From Wenyingzhuangia marina (GTDB lineage: Bacteria; Bacteroidota; Bacteroidia; Flavobacteriales; Flavobacteriaceae), in the NCBI RefSeq assembly GCF_900130035.1, contig NZ_FQXQ01000008.1, positions 1 to 64,000 of the forward strand: a DNA stretch of 64,000 nt. Direction: 5' to 3'. Within the stretch, counting starts at the first letter, position 1; every line of letters begins with the position of its first letter. Below the pieces are notes generated by a model. That model had not been told where the DNA came from. It saw nothing but the letters and a program-made list of their open reading frames with translations, and ran no database searches. This document shows positions 43,883-53,267 of this stretch, one piece after another. The translations under genes were made by a program, and so were the position numbers.

Positions 43883-45248
43883 GGGCTGCTGTTGTGTTGC
43901 TAATTGGTAAAATAAATGTACCGTTGTAAAAGTCTAAAGTTTTTTTCTGGATGCTTAACTGAATTTTAATTTGTAGTTGTTCCATCTTCGCTTTTGTATA
44001 AGCATTGCTAGCTGATTGCATTTCATACAAAGTGATTAAATCTCTTTTATATTTTTTTTGAGCAATAGTAAAGGCTAATTCTTTTGATTTTATTTTTTTA
44101 ACATTCAATTGTTTTTCTGCTAGCAAAGCCTTATTTTTTTGAATCAGCTTTTGAATTTCTTTATATACTGTTTGGGTTTCTTGCTTTAACTGCACCTTTG
44201 TTTTTTGCAAATTGATTTTTGCGATTTTGGTACTACTCCAATTTCTACCGTTGTTAAAAATGGGGATATTTAAAGACAAAGAAATATATTTATTGGTATT
44301 GGCTCTTAGTTGTTCCCAAAACTGAATTTGATTTCCAAGAGCATCTACTCTGTTACGCGAATATCCTGAATTAATTCCTGCATTTAAACTTAACCTAGGC
44401 AAAAGAGAAGCTCTAGTAATTGCTAAATACTTCTCAGCAGATTCAATTCTAAACTTCTTAATTTGAAAACTAGGTAACGATTGTTGAGCCTTGTTAAAAA
44501 GAGTTTCTATCACAAAGGGAGCCTCAGAAAATGTTGCTGTTTTTTCTTCCAAAACTGCAGACAATACAATATCATCTTGTTCTAAATTCATTTCTTGTAA
44601 TAAAGCCAATTTGGCCTCTTTTAATCTATTTTTAGATTGAAGTACATTAAAGTCATCTTCACTAACAGTAGCCTCTATTTCATACAAATCAGACTTTGCT
44701 TTTAGTCCTAATTTTACTTCAGAAGTAATGCGTTTAAAAGACAACTTATTCATTGCTTGTTGATCTAATACTATTTCTAAATTTCCTTGATAGAAAAGTA
44801 CATCATTAAACAAAGTCATCACCCTAAAAGCCAAATCGTATTTGTATTGTAAAATAGTTTGCTTGCTAGACTCAAACTGAATTTTCTTATAACTTAAAGT
44901 ATTCCATCTTTTAAAACTTTCAAAAAGCACTATAGAAGTAGACAAACCTCCATTTAACCCAGAAACAGTTTTTGTATCATAAAATGTATTGGTGAGTTGA
45001 TCCAAACTCCTTCCATAATTTATGGTATAACTTGGCAACCCAACATACACTTGTGGAATTAAATCTCTTTTGGCCTGTTGCCATTGTTCTTTCTCAATGG
45101 CAGCATTGTAAGTTTGATTTTGCTGCTCTAAATTATGTGCTAATGCATAAGCAATGCAACCATCCATTGTCCACGATTCTTGTGAAAAAACAGGATAGAA
45201 ACTAAAAACAAAAAACAATAAAAATAACTGGAGGATACTTTCTCTCAT
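43872..45248 (-). CDS. TolC family outer-membrane efflux protein
   Basis: An outer-membrane factor of about 458 residues with a signal peptide (MRESILQLFLLFFVFSFYP, ending FS-QES) and two OEP repeats rich in long helices (AYALAHNLEQQNQTYNAAIE; later AFTIAQKKYKRDLITLYEMQ). It forms the exit channel for the adaptor encoded next. In-frame ATGs lie at 45305 and 45269; the start at 45248 is preferred because it begins at a normal signal peptide and lies downstream of a candidate sigma-54 promoter. The stop overlaps the adaptor start, consistent with one operon. Confidence 0.86.
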   Translation of the reverse strand: MRESILQLFLLFFVFSFYPVFSQESWTMDGCIAYALAHNLEQQNQTYNAAIEKEQWQQAKRDLIPQVYVGLPSYTINYGRSLDQLTNTFYDTKTVSGLNGGLSTSIVLFESFKRWNTLSYKKIQFESSKQTILQYKYDLAFRVMTLFNDVLFYQGNLEIVLDQQAMNKLSFKRITSEVKLGLKAKSDLYEIEATVSEDDFNVLQSKNRLKEAKLALLQEMNLEQDDIVLSAVLEEKTATFSEAPFVIETLFNKAQQSLPSFQIKKFRIESAEKYLAITRASLLPRLSLNAGINSGYSRNRVDALGNQIQFWEQLRANTNKYISLSLNIPIFNNGRNWSSTKIAKINLQKTKVQLKQETQTVYKEIQKLIQKNKALLAEKQLNVKKIKSKELAFTIAQKKYKRDLITLYEMQSASNAYTKAKMEQLQIKIQLSIQKKTLDFYNGTFILPISNTTAAHGY

Positions 45249-45277
45249 CAATAACAATCTAATTTCCATGAAGACAA

Positions 45278-45292
45278 ACCAATGATATGCCA
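45278..45292 (-). promoter_or_regulatory. Candidate sigma-54 promoter of the TolC-adaptor operon
   Basis: On the minus strand TGGCAT is followed by TTGGT with the -24 GG and the -12 G at the right distance; the -12 C is replaced by T. It lies 30-44 bases before the preferred start and the neighbouring regulator is sigma-54 dependent. Imperfect match, so tentative. Confidence 0.3.
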
Positions 45293-45374
45293 CAAACATA
45301 AACAACTAACAATGTGATAATTACAAATACAAAAAGAAAAAAAAGGAAATAATTAGTAAAAAAAATTGACAAAA

Positions 45375-45395
45375 AGTGTAAAAATATTTTACACT
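45375..45395. promoter_or_regulatory. Palindromic operator, probable upstream activator site of the NtrC-type regulator
   Basis: AGTGTAAAA-ata-TTTTACACT has perfect 9-bp arms with a 3-base centre. It lies between the divergent TolC operon and the response-regulator gene, about 95 bases upstream of the candidate sigma-54 promoter and 48 bases before the regulator start. The TGT...ACA dyad form and position suit an enhancer-binding protein site. A TAATTTTG -7-like element follows at about 45420-45427 for the regulator gene. Confidence 0.55.
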
Positions 45396-45442
45396 AATAA
45401 AAAACATAGATTTGTAATAATTAATTTTGTTTAAAAATCTAT

Positions 45443-46807
45443 ATGAAAGAGGGAAATATTCTTATTATCGATGATAATAAAAGTGTTTTGAGTGCTTTGG
45501 AGCTGCTGCTCCAAAGCACTTACCAAACCATCACTACCTTTTCTAACCCAAATCAAATAACTTCTATTCAAAACCTACATAATTATGATTTGGTTTTATT
45601 GGATATGAATTTCTCAGCAGGAATTAACACTGGAAATGAAGGTCTTTATTGGCTAAAACGTATTAAAGAGATGTCTCCTGATATTTCGGTTATTATGATT
45701 ACTGCCTATGGTGATGTTGAATTGGCTGTACGTGCCCTAAAAGAAGGAGCTACCGATTTTATTTTAAAACCTTGGGACAACAAAAAATTATTAGCAACAT
45801 TACAATCGGCTTTTCAACTAAGACAATCCAAACGAAAAATACAGCAATTAGAACAAAACGAAAAAAGTTTAAAAAGCATTATCAATAAAAACAACAGAAG
45901 TATTATTGGGAACTCAAAAGCATTACTTGATATTTTAAAAACTACCAAAAAAGTTGCCAAAACAGATGCCAATGTATTAATTACTGGTGAGAATGGTACT
46001 GGAAAAGAATTAATTGCCAAAGAACTACATCAATGGTCTAACAGAAAAGATGAGGTTCTCGTATGTGTTGATATGGGCTCTATTACAGAGTCTCTTTTTG
46101 AAAGCGAATTGTTTGGACATGTAAAAGGTGCTTTTACAGATGCACGTGAAGACAGAACAGGTAAATTTGAAGCTGCACATAAGGGTACTTTATTTCTTGA
46201 TGAAATTGGGAATTTACCTTTAACTTTACAGGCCAAACTACTCGCTGTTATTCAAAACAGAGAAGTAGTTAAAATAGGTTCAAACAAACCTATTCCTGTA
46301 GACATTCGTTTAATTTGTGCAACCAATTGTAACCTCCACAAAATGGTGGAAGAAGGATTGTTTAGAGAAGATTTACTATACCGAATAAACACCATCCACA
46401 TAGAGGTTCCTGCTTTAAAAGATCGTGAAGGAGATATTTTGATACTTGCTGATTTTTTTCTAAATCTCTATAGTAACAAATATGGAAAGGGAAAACTAAG
46501 TATTGATAAATCTGCTCAAAAAAAATTAACAAACCACAATTGGCCAGGTAATATAAGAGAATTACAACACACTATTGAACGCTGTGTTATTTTAAGTGAT
46601 AACAACACCTTAGCAGCATCTGATTTTATATTTAAAGAACGCCCCCAAATCTTTCAAAAAACATTAGACACGACTCTAGATATTATGGAAAAAAGTATGA
46701 TTTCTAATGCTATTTCTAAACACGAAGGAAATTATAGTGCTGCAGCAAATCAGTTAGGAGTCACAAGACAAACCTTATACAACAAAATAAAACGTTACGA
46801 CTTATAA
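45443..46807 (+). CDS. Sigma-54-dependent response regulator (NtrC family)
   Basis: A 454-residue regulator: receiver domain with phosphoacceptor Asp54 (LVLLDMNFS), AAA+ domain (about 150-390) with Walker A GENGTGKE and Walker [10 protein letters not shown], and a Fis-type helix-turn-helix at the C-terminus ([19 protein letters not shown]). The sigma-54 contact loop reads GAFTDA instead of the canonical GAFTGA, a variant that also occurs in other members of the family. It would be phosphorylated by the histidine kinase encoded 9 bases downstream and activate the divergent exporter operon. The typical flavobacterial neighbours (permease, ATPase) are now missing, leaving the regulator with a partly destroyed target operon. 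Confidence 0.92.
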   Translation: MKEGNILIIDDNKSVLSALELLLQSTYQTITTFSNPNQITSIQNLHNYDLVLLDMNFSAGINTGNEGLYWLKRIKEMSPDISVIMITAYGDVELAVRALKEGATDFILKPWDNKKLLATLQSAFQLRQSKRKIQQLEQNEKSLKSIINKNNRSIIGNSKALLDILKTTKKVAKTDANVLITGENGTGKELIAKELHQWSNRKDEVLVCVDMGSITESLFESELFGHVKGAFTDAREDRTGKFEAAHKGTLFLDEIGNLPLTLQAKLLAVIQNREVVKIGSNKPIPVDIRLICATNCNLHKMVEEGLFREDLLYRINTIHIEVPALKDREGDILILADFFLNLYSNKYGKGKLSIDKSAQKKLTNHNWPGNIRELQHTIERCVILSDNNTLAASDFIFKERPQIFQKTLDTTLDIMEKSMISNAISKHEGNYSAAANQLGVTRQTLYNKIKRYDL

Positions 46808-46816
46808 ATTTTAAAT

Positions 46817-48166
46817 ATGGCAAGTAAAAACATTTATTATCGCATCCTATTTAAAGTTTTATTATTAGTCATCACCTGTTTTGGATGTTCTTATTTCATC
46901 TTACAAAAACATATTGATTTTGCTATTTATGTTGGAATTATTTTAATATTTCAAGTCATTAATCTGATTCATTTTTTAAACACCACTAATAGAAAGATAG
47001 CCTTTTTTTTTAACGCCATTGAAAATGATGATTCCACCATTAGCTTTCCTACACAAACAAAAGACAAATCACTTAGAGATATTCATAAAAGTTTAAACCG
47101 AGTGAATAAATTAATACAAAATGTAAAAGTTAAAAATAAAACCCAAGAAAAATATTATCATACTATTTTAGAACATGCCTCTATTGGAATTCTAACACTA
47201 AATGATCAAGGACATATTCTATTGGCCAATAAAACCGCTAAAACACTTTTTAATTATGATTCACTCACACATGTACAGCAACTAAAACGTGTTGATGAAA
47301 AGTTATTCAGACTTATTTCTCAATTAAAACCTTTTGATCAAAAATTGATTCAATTACCAAATGAACGTGAAATTGTACAACTAACTATCAAAACAAACCC
47401 TATTAAAATTAATAATGAAGAGTCTTTATTAGTTATCATTCAAAACATTAGCAATGAGTTAAATGATAACGAAGTGGATTCATGGGTCAAACTATTCAGG
47501 GTTTTAACACATGAAATTATGAACACCATTACTCCTATCACTTCCATATCACAAACTTTATCAGACTTCTATCAACAAGAAAATCAATTCATATCAGCTT
47601 CAGAAATTACAAACCAAGACATCCATACTTTAGTTAATAGTTTAAATATCATTAAAGATCAGGGTGATAATTTAATCAAGTTTGTAGATTCTTATAGAAC
47701 TTTGGTCAAAATAGCCTCACCAGACAAGGAAATCATTAACCTAGCTACCTTATACAATAAAATTAGAGTATTAGTGAGTCAGGAACCTGGCTTTAATAAC
47801 GTTAAGTTTGAAGTTCACATCACTCCAAAAGATTTAGAAGTATATGCTGACGAAAAACAATTAATTCATGTTCTCATTAACTTAACCAAAAATGCTTTAC
47901 AATCTTTATATAATAATTCTAATGGAGTCATTAAACTATATGGAAAAAAAGATAAAGAAGGAAAAATTCTTTTACAAGTTATAGATAATGGCCCTGGTAT
48001 TGGACCAGATTTTATTGATCAAATTTTTATTCCTTTTTTTACAACCAAAGATGATGGTAATGGTATTGGATTAAGTCTTTCTAAACATATCATGAGGCTT
48101 CATGGCGGAAGTATAAAAGTAAATTCTATACCTAATGAAGAAACAACCTTTAGTTTGATTTTTTGA
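46817..48166 (+). CDS. Sensor histidine kinase
   Basis: A 449-residue inner-membrane kinase with two N-terminal membrane helices (about 10-28 and 36-54) and almost no periplasmic loop, a PAS-like domain (about 110-215; ILEHASIGILTLNDQG), a dimerisation helix with His232 (LTHEIMNTITPI) and an ATPase domain with N box (LINLTKNALQ), G1 box (DNGPGIGP) and G2 box (GNGIGLSLSKH). The near-absence of an external domain suggests it senses membrane state or a cytosolic ligand. It is co-transcribed with the response regulator. Confidence 0.9.
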   Translation: MASKNIYYRILFKVLLLVITCFGCSYFILQKHIDFAIYVGIILIFQVINLIHFLNTTNRKIAFFFNAIENDDSTISFPTQTKDKSLRDIHKSLNRVNKLIQNVKVKNKTQEKYYHTILEHASIGILTLNDQGHILLANKTAKTLFNYDSLTHVQQLKRVDEKLFRLISQLKPFDQKLIQLPNEREIVQLTIKTNPIKINNEESLLVIIQNISNELNDNEVDSWVKLFRVLTHEIMNTITPITSISQTLSDFYQQENQFISASEITNQDIHTLVNSLNIIKDQGDNLIKFVDSYRTLVKIASPDKEIINLATLYNKIRVLVSQEPGFNNVKFEVHITPKDLEVYADEKQLIHVLINLTKNALQSLYNNSNGVIKLYGKKDKEGKILLQVIDNGPGIGPDFIDQIFIPFFTTKDDGNGIGLSLSKHIMRLHGGSIKVNSIPNEETTFSLIF

Positions 48167-48194
48167 CGATCCTCATATTAAATAATATACATAA

Positions 48195-48230
48195 AAAAAC
48201 ACCGATTATCTTTTGATAATCGGTGTTTTT
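48195..48230. terminator. Bidirectional intrinsic terminator
   Basis: Perfect 16-bp arms (AAAAACACCGATTATC / GATAATCGGTGTTTTT) with a TTTT loop. It lies 29 bases after the kinase stop (plus strand) and 26 bases past the tRNA-Pro 3' end (minus strand). Confidence 0.92.
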
Positions 48231-48255
48231 AATAAAATCTAATATTAGATTTTTG

Positions 48256-48330
48256 TCGGGGTGGCAGGATTCGAACCTGCGACCTCCTCGTCCCAAACGA
48301 GGCGCGATGACCGGGCTACGCTACACCCCG
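48256..48330 (-). tRNA. tRNA-Pro (anticodon TGG)
   Basis: On the minus strand the acceptor arms CGGGGTG / CACCCCG pair perfectly. The anticodon arm CCTCG-TTTGGGA-CGAGG gives anticodon TGG, and the T arm GCAGG-TTCGAAT-CCTGC is canonical. CCA is not encoded. It is followed by the tRNA-Ser gene upstream on the same strand, 21 bases away. Confidence 0.96.
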
Positions 48331-48351
48331 AAAAAGTCATCTAAAAAATTG

Positions 48352-48435
48352 CGGAGAGACAGGGACTCGAACCCTGGCGACAGTTACCCGTCGACAGATT
48401 AGCAATCTGCTCCATTACCACTCTGGCACCTCTCC
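48352..48435 (-). tRNA. tRNA-Ser (anticodon GCT)
   Basis: On the minus strand the 5' acceptor GGAGAGG pairs with the 3' TCTCTCC, the anticodon arm CAGAT-TGCTA-ATCTG region gives anticodon GCT, a long variable arm (TCGACGGGTAACTGTCG) marks a class II serine tRNA, and the T arm CAGGG-TTCGAGT-CCCTG is canonical. It precedes tRNA-Pro in transcription order. Confidence 0.95.
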
Positions 48436-48514
48436 AAAAGTATATTACTACTTTCTTTTGCGAGTGCAAATATATATGTTTAGTTAAATGCTTGCAACCT
48501 TTTTTTAGTTTTTT

Positions 48515-50575
48515 TTACTCAGGATATTCAATCCTTACGTGATATATGTTTTTAAGCTTTTTCTTGATTACTTTCTTTACACTCTCAATCTCTTTTAATG
48601 TAATGTTTGCATTTAAAAATTGTCCTTCAGATTTTTGTTTTTCAATAATCTTCTCTATCAATTCATCAATAGCAGTAGCCGTTGGCTCTGCTAAACTTTT
48701 AGAAGCTGCTTCGGCTGCATCACACATCATTAAAATAGAAGTTTCTTTAGAAAAAGGAATTGGTCCTGGATATCTAAAATCTTCAATATTTACATTATCT
48801 GGATTAGCATCTAATTCTTTTTTATAAAAATAATACACCAAACTAGTTCCGTGATGGGTTCTAATAAAATCAATAATTCTATCTGGTAATCGTTGTTTTT
48901 TAGCCAATTCAATCCCCTCAGTTACATGACCTATAATAATTTTAGCACTGTCTTTTGCAGGTAACTCATTATGCGGGTTTACCCCTGTAGATTGGTTTTC
49001 TGTAAAGTAAAAAGGATTTAACATTTTACCAATATCATGATACAAAGCTCCTGTTCTTACCAACATCACATTCGCGTTAATAGCGTTGGCAGCCGCTTCG
49101 GCTAAATTGGCTACTTGCATAGAATGCTGAAATGTTCCTGGTGCTTTTTCATTCAACTCTCTTAACAACACACTGTTAGTACTAGACAACTCTAACAATG
49201 TAATATCAGACACTAAACCGAATAACTTTTCGTATAACCAAATTAAGAATACCGATAGAAATGATAATACTCCATTCAAAGCAAATAATCCAAAATAACG
49301 TCCTTTTATTTGACTTATTCCACCTTCATGAATAATATAAAAAGCTAAATAAGTAACCATATATACTAAGGTGATTTTAAACACCGAAATAAATAAATTC
49401 CCTCTCTTATGAATATCAGAAACCGTTAAAATGGTAATAAAACCTGCAATGGTTTGTAAATAAATATACTCAAAACTATTAGGCACTACAAAGCCAAGCA
49501 TCAACACCATCAATAAATAAGAAAACATAGCTACACGAGCATCAAAGAAAGCTTTCATTACTATGGGTAAAATACATATAGGAACAGCATATAAATAATC
49601 TGGCAACTGCTTAATAATAAATGTTTCTAAAAACACCATTAACAAAACATTCAGAAAAATAAAGGTGACTTGCGTGTTGTTTTCAAAAATCTCTTTTCTA
49701 TCTAGGTATAAAAACAACATTAACATTCCCATAGCTAAAGACACCAAAATAATGTATCCTACCAAAATCCAAGCATAATTCTTTTTAGTCCAAATTTGAG
49801 ATTTATACTCTTGTTTTAAAGAATTTAACACTTCTAATTTTTTACCTTCTACAATATCACCCCTAGCAATAATTAATTCTTTGGCTGATATTTTTCCTTT
49901 GGTATAAGAAATTGTACTAAGTACTTCTTCTAAATCTTTATCGGTATATTCCTTATCAAAAAATACATTTGGCACTAAAACTTCTGTCAATATGTTAGTG
50001 ATAATGCTTTTATACGTATAATCCATTTGATTATTCAACGTATTATTTATCAAAGGCAATAATTCTCTAGGAGTAATTAACCTCCCATAGTCCATTTTAC
50101 TAACTTCTTGCTGTTTTCTTAAAAAGATAGATTTATCGGCCGGATATTCATCTTTTACACTGGTATCTACAAACCCTAACTCATATATAAAAATGATTAA
50201 ATCTTCAGCTGTTTTTTTATAAATAGAAGTATTAAATTCTTTTTTTAATCCTTTATTTACAATGGCTTCATCATAATTGGCTGCAAACTTATTTTTCACC
50301 TCATTTTCTACATTCCCTTTGTATTCAAAATAAATATTAGAGTTTTTAATCAAATCATTTTTTTCCTCATTGATTTCTGCTTCGGTCTTTTGAATGGCAA
50401 AATCAAAAGGAGCCAATAAATTTTCATACTGCCATGGTTTTCCCTTTTGGAATTCGTACTTAAACTTCCCTCCTTTTGGAAAAAAATAAACAATAGAAAA
50501 TACTACCAATACAAACAAAAAGACTTTGTAAATAATAGATTGATTCTGATAGATGCGGTTAATGATATTCTTCAT
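48515..50575 (-). CDS. 7TM-HD family phosphohydrolase (PgpH-type cyclic-di-AMP phosphodiesterase)
   Basis: A 686-residue inner-membrane protein. After one N-terminal helix there is a large extracytoplasmic 7TMR-HDED domain (about 40-265), then seven membrane helices (about 270-460) and a cytosolic HD domain (about 475-670) with ALYHDIGKM, IIGHVTEG and FIRTHHGTS metal-binding motifs. By homology with PgpH it degrades cyclic-di-AMP to pApA and so influences wall and osmotic balance. It is transcribed away from the thiolase gene and towards the tRNAs. Family length is normal. Confidence 0.9.
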   Translation of the reverse strand: MKNIINRIYQNQSIIYKVFLFVLVVFSIVYFFPKGGKFKYEFQKGKPWQYENLLAPFDFAIQKTEAEINEEKNDLIKNSNIYFEYKGNVENEVKNKFAANYDEAIVNKGLKKEFNTSIYKKTAEDLIIFIYELGFVDTSVKDEYPADKSIFLRKQQEVSKMDYGRLITPRELLPLINNTLNNQMDYTYKSIITNILTEVLVPNVFFDKEYTDKDLEEVLSTISYTKGKISAKELIIARGDIVEGKKLEVLNSLKQEYKSQIWTKKNYAWILVGYIILVSLAMGMLMLFLYLDRKEIFENNTQVTFIFLNVLLMVFLETFIIKQLPDYLYAVPICILPIVMKAFFDARVAMFSYLLMVLMLGFVVPNSFEYIYLQTIAGFITILTVSDIHKRGNLFISVFKITLVYMVTYLAFYIIHEGGISQIKGRYFGLFALNGVLSFLSVFLIWLYEKLFGLVSDITLLELSSTNSVLLRELNEKAPGTFQHSMQVANLAEAAANAINANVMLVRTGALYHDIGKMLNPFYFTENQSTGVNPHNELPAKDSAKIIIGHVTEGIELAKKQRLPDRIIDFIRTHHGTSLVYYFYKKELDANPDNVNIEDFRYPGPIPFSKETSILMMCDAAEAASKSLAEPTATAIDELIEKIIEKQKSEGQFLNANITLKEIESVKKVIKKKLKNIYHVRIEYPE

Positions 50576-50649
50576 TAGTTGTTTTGATGTTTATCAAAAA
50601 TAAACAATTAATTTTTGTAAATTCAAAGTACACTTAACCTGTTTTCGTC

Positions 50650-51828
50650 ATGTCCCAAAAAATTGTCATTGTTTCCGCCAAAAGAACTCCCATAGGATCG
50701 TTTCTAGGAAGTTTATCTACCATTACAGCTCCCAAACTAGCTTCAATAGCGATAAAAGGAGTTTTAGATGACATTAAACTTCCCTATAATTTAGTAGAAG
50801 AAGTTTACTTGGGAAACGTTTTACAAGCTGGATTAGGGCAAGCACCTGCAAAACAAGCCGCAAAATATGCAGGTTTAAAAGATGAAATTCCTTGTACCAC
50901 CATTAACAAAGTTTGTGCCTCTGGAATGAAAGCCATAACCATGGGAGTACAAGCCATTAAGGCAGGTGATAGAAACATTTTATTGGTAGGTGGCATGGAA
51001 AACATGTCTTTGGTTCCCCATTATCAATATTTAAGAACAGGAAACAAATTAGGAAACCAAATTTTACAAGACGGACTTATACATGACGGCTTGACGAATG
51101 TTTACGACCAAAATCACATGGGGGTTTGTGGAGATAATTGTGCCAAAACACATCATATTTCTAGAGAAGAACAAGATCATTTTGCTATACAATCCTATCA
51201 AAAATCTATCAAAGCAAACGAAGAAGGAAAATTTAAAAATGAAATTACTCCTGTAATTTATCACGATAAAAGAGGTAATGAAATCATTGTAAATGAAGAT
51301 GAAGAATTTAAAAACTTTAAACCAGAAAAGTTCCCATTCTTAAAACCCGTATTTTCTAAAGACGGAACGGTAACCGCAGCCAATGCTTCTACTTTAAATG
51401 ATGGTGCTGCAGCCTTATTAATTATGTCCGAAGAAAAAGCAAAAATTTTAAACTTAACTCCCTTAGCTGAAATTATTGCATATGAAGATGCCTCCACACA
51501 AACTGAACTTTTTACCACAGCACCAGCCAAAGCCATCCCAGCAGTATTAAAAAAAGCCAACCTACAACTTACTGATATTGATTGTTTTGAATTAAACGAA
51601 GCTTTTTCGGTAGTAGGAATTGCCAATGCCAACTTACTAAAAATCCCCATGCACAAAATCAATAAAAATGGTGGAGCAGTATCACTTGGACATCCTCTGG
51701 GTTGCTCAGGTGCAAGAATTGTTGTTTCTTTGATAAATGTTTTAAAACAACAGCAAGCAGGTTATGGACTTGCAGCTATTTGTAACGGTGGCGGGGGTGC
51801 AACTGCCATAATTATTAAAAATATTTAG
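50650..51828 (+). CDS. Acetyl-CoA C-acetyltransferase (thiolase)
   Basis: A 392-residue cytosolic thiolase. The acyl-accepting Cys89 is in NKVCASGMKA, His in SLGHPLGCSGAR and the second Cys in AICNGGGGATA. It condenses or cleaves acetoacetyl-CoA or longer 3-ketoacyl-CoA. The nearby scoAB genes (succinyl-CoA:3-ketoacid transferase) point to acetoacetate/ketone-body or short-chain acyl-CoA use. It is followed 20 bases later by the NlpC/P60 gene in the same direction. Confidence 0.9.
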   Translation: MSQKIVIVSAKRTPIGSFLGSLSTITAPKLASIAIKGVLDDIKLPYNLVEEVYLGNVLQAGLGQAPAKQAAKYAGLKDEIPCTTINKVCASGMKAITMGVQAIKAGDRNILLVGGMENMSLVPHYQYLRTGNKLGNQILQDGLIHDGLTNVYDQNHMGVCGDNCAKTHHISREEQDHFAIQSYQKSIKANEEGKFKNEITPVIYHDKRGNEIIVNEDEEFKNFKPEKFPFLKPVFSKDGTVTAANASTLNDGAAALLIMSEEKAKILNLTPLAEIIAYEDASTQTELFTTAPAKAIPAVLKKANLQLTDIDCFELNEAFSVVGIANANLLKIPMHKINKNGGAVSLGHPLGCSGARIVVSLINVLKQQQAGYGLAAICNGGGGATAIIIKNI

Positions 51829-51848
51829 TTAGCCTACTCATATATTCA

Positions 51849-52619
51849 ATGGATTACGGTATTTGTAACCTTAGTGTTGTTCCTTTAAGATTAGAACCTT
51901 CAGATACTTCTGAAATGGTTTCTCAAGTATTATTAGGCGAACATTTTAAAGTCTTAGAAATTAGAAACAAGTGGAGTAAAATCCGTTTGGCTTATGACAA
52001 TTACGAAGGATGGGTTGACAACAAACAATTTTTATTGATCTCTCTTGAAGATTATGAAAAAATAGACAAGATTCCTATATCTTTATCCAGTGAGATTATT
52101 AATTTTGGAGAAAACGAGCAACAGTTATTAACCAATATTGTAATGGGTTCTCACTTACCTTTTTACAAAGAAGGACAATTTCTTATTGGAGAAGAAAAAT
52201 TTATCTTTGAAGGAGATGTTATTTCTGACAAACAAAAAAAGGAAAATATTGTAACTACCGCATTACAATTTTTAAATACTCCTTATTTATGGGGAGGTAA
52301 AACACCTTTTGGAATTGATTGCTCTGGACTTACCCAACTGGTATACAAGCTAAATGGTTACCCATTAAAAAGAGATGCTAAAGATCAAGCAACACAAGGT
52401 GATGTTTTAAGTTTTATTGAAGAAAGTGAACCTGGTGATTTGGCTTTTTTTGACAACGATGAAGGAAACATTATTCATGTGGGAATTATGATGGCTGATA
52501 ATTATATTATTCACGCCCACGGAAAAGTAAGAATTGACCGTATAGATCATTTAGGTATTTACAATGTAGATACCAAAAGACACACTCACAAACTTAGAGT
52601 GATTAAAAAGATTATATAA
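51849..52619 (+). CDS. C40 (NlpC/P60) peptidase with SH3-like domain, no signal peptide
   Basis: A 256-residue protein. An SH3b-like domain covers about residues 5-65, a second divergent one about 75-125, and the NlpC/P60 domain about 130-256, with Cys158 (FGIDCSGLTQ), His210 (IIHVGIMM) and a polar third residue in IIHAHGK. Such enzymes cut gamma-D-Glu-diamino acid bonds of wall peptides. With no export signal it most resembles cytosolic YkfC-type enzymes that recycle murein peptides. Its last 8 bases overlap the end of the converging scoB gene. Confidence 0.85.
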   Translation: MDYGICNLSVVPLRLEPSDTSEMVSQVLLGEHFKVLEIRNKWSKIRLAYDNYEGWVDNKQFLLISLEDYEKIDKIPISLSSEIINFGENEQQLLTNIVMGSHLPFYKEGQFLIGEEKFIFEGDVISDKQKKENIVTTALQFLNTPYLWGGKTPFGIDCSGLTQLVYKLNGYPLKRDAKDQATQGDVLSFIEESEPGDLAFFDNDEGNIIHVGIMMADNYIIHAHGKVRIDRIDHLGIYNVDTKRHTHKLRVIKKII

Positions 52620-53265
52620 ACATAGTTTTACAATTTGGAGAGACTATTAATTCTCCTTCGGTTACACTTTTAATATATTCCACTCCTACATCTGGAGCGG
52701 TTTCTTTTAACAAAAATCTCCCGTTTTCAATCGTTAATAAAGCCAAATTGGTTACAATTGTTTTTACACAACCCACCCCCGTTAAAGGCAAACTACATTG
52801 TTTTAATAGTTTAGACTCACCAGCTCTATTGGTATGCATCATGGCTACAATAATATTTTCTGCACTGGCTACTAAATCCATGGCTCCTCCCATACCTTTA
52901 ACCATTTTCCCAGGGATTTTCCAATTGGCAATATCTCCATTTTGAGAAACTTCCATGGCTCCTAAAACTGTTAAATCTATGTGCTGACCTCTAATCATTC
53001 CAAAACTAAGCTCTGAATCAAAAAAAGAAGCTCCCGGCAATGTAGTAATGGTTTGTTTTCCTGCATTAATGATGTCTGCATCTACATTTTCTTTGGTAGG
53101 AAAAGGCCCCATTCCCAAAACCCCATTTTCACTTTGAAATTCTACATTAATATTTTCAGGAACGTAATTAGCCACCAAGGTTGGAATTCCAATCCCTAGA
53201 TTTACATAAAACCCATCTTGTAATTCTTTAGAAATACGTTGTGCTATTTGTTTTTTGCTTAACAT
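52612..53265 (-). CDS. scoB: 3-oxoacid CoA-transferase subunit B
   Basis: A 217-residue subunit with NLGIGIPTLVANY near the N-terminus and the CoA-accepting catalytic Glu46 in FQSENGVLGMGP. With subunit A it transfers CoA from succinyl-CoA to acetoacetate, linking ketone bodies to the citric acid cycle. It begins 2 bases after the scoA stop codon, so the two subunits are translated together. The 3' end overlaps the converging NlpC/P60 gene by 8 bases. Confidence 0.93.
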   Translation of the reverse strand: MLSKKQIAQRISKELQDGFYVNLGIGIPTLVANYVPENINVEFQSENGVLGMGPFPTKENVDADIINAGKQTITTLPGASFFDSELSFGMIRGQHIDLTVLGAMEVSQNGDIANWKIPGKMVKGMGGAMDLVASAENIIVAMMHTNRAGESKLLKQCSLPLTGVGCVKTIVTNLALLTIENGRFLLKETAPDVGVEYIKSVTEGELIVSPNCKTMFI

Positions 53266-53267
53266 CC

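Noticed and set aside
51261-51662. 133-codon minus-strand frame inside the thiolase gene
   Set aside because: Antisense to an intact thiolase with all catalytic residues; no independent support.
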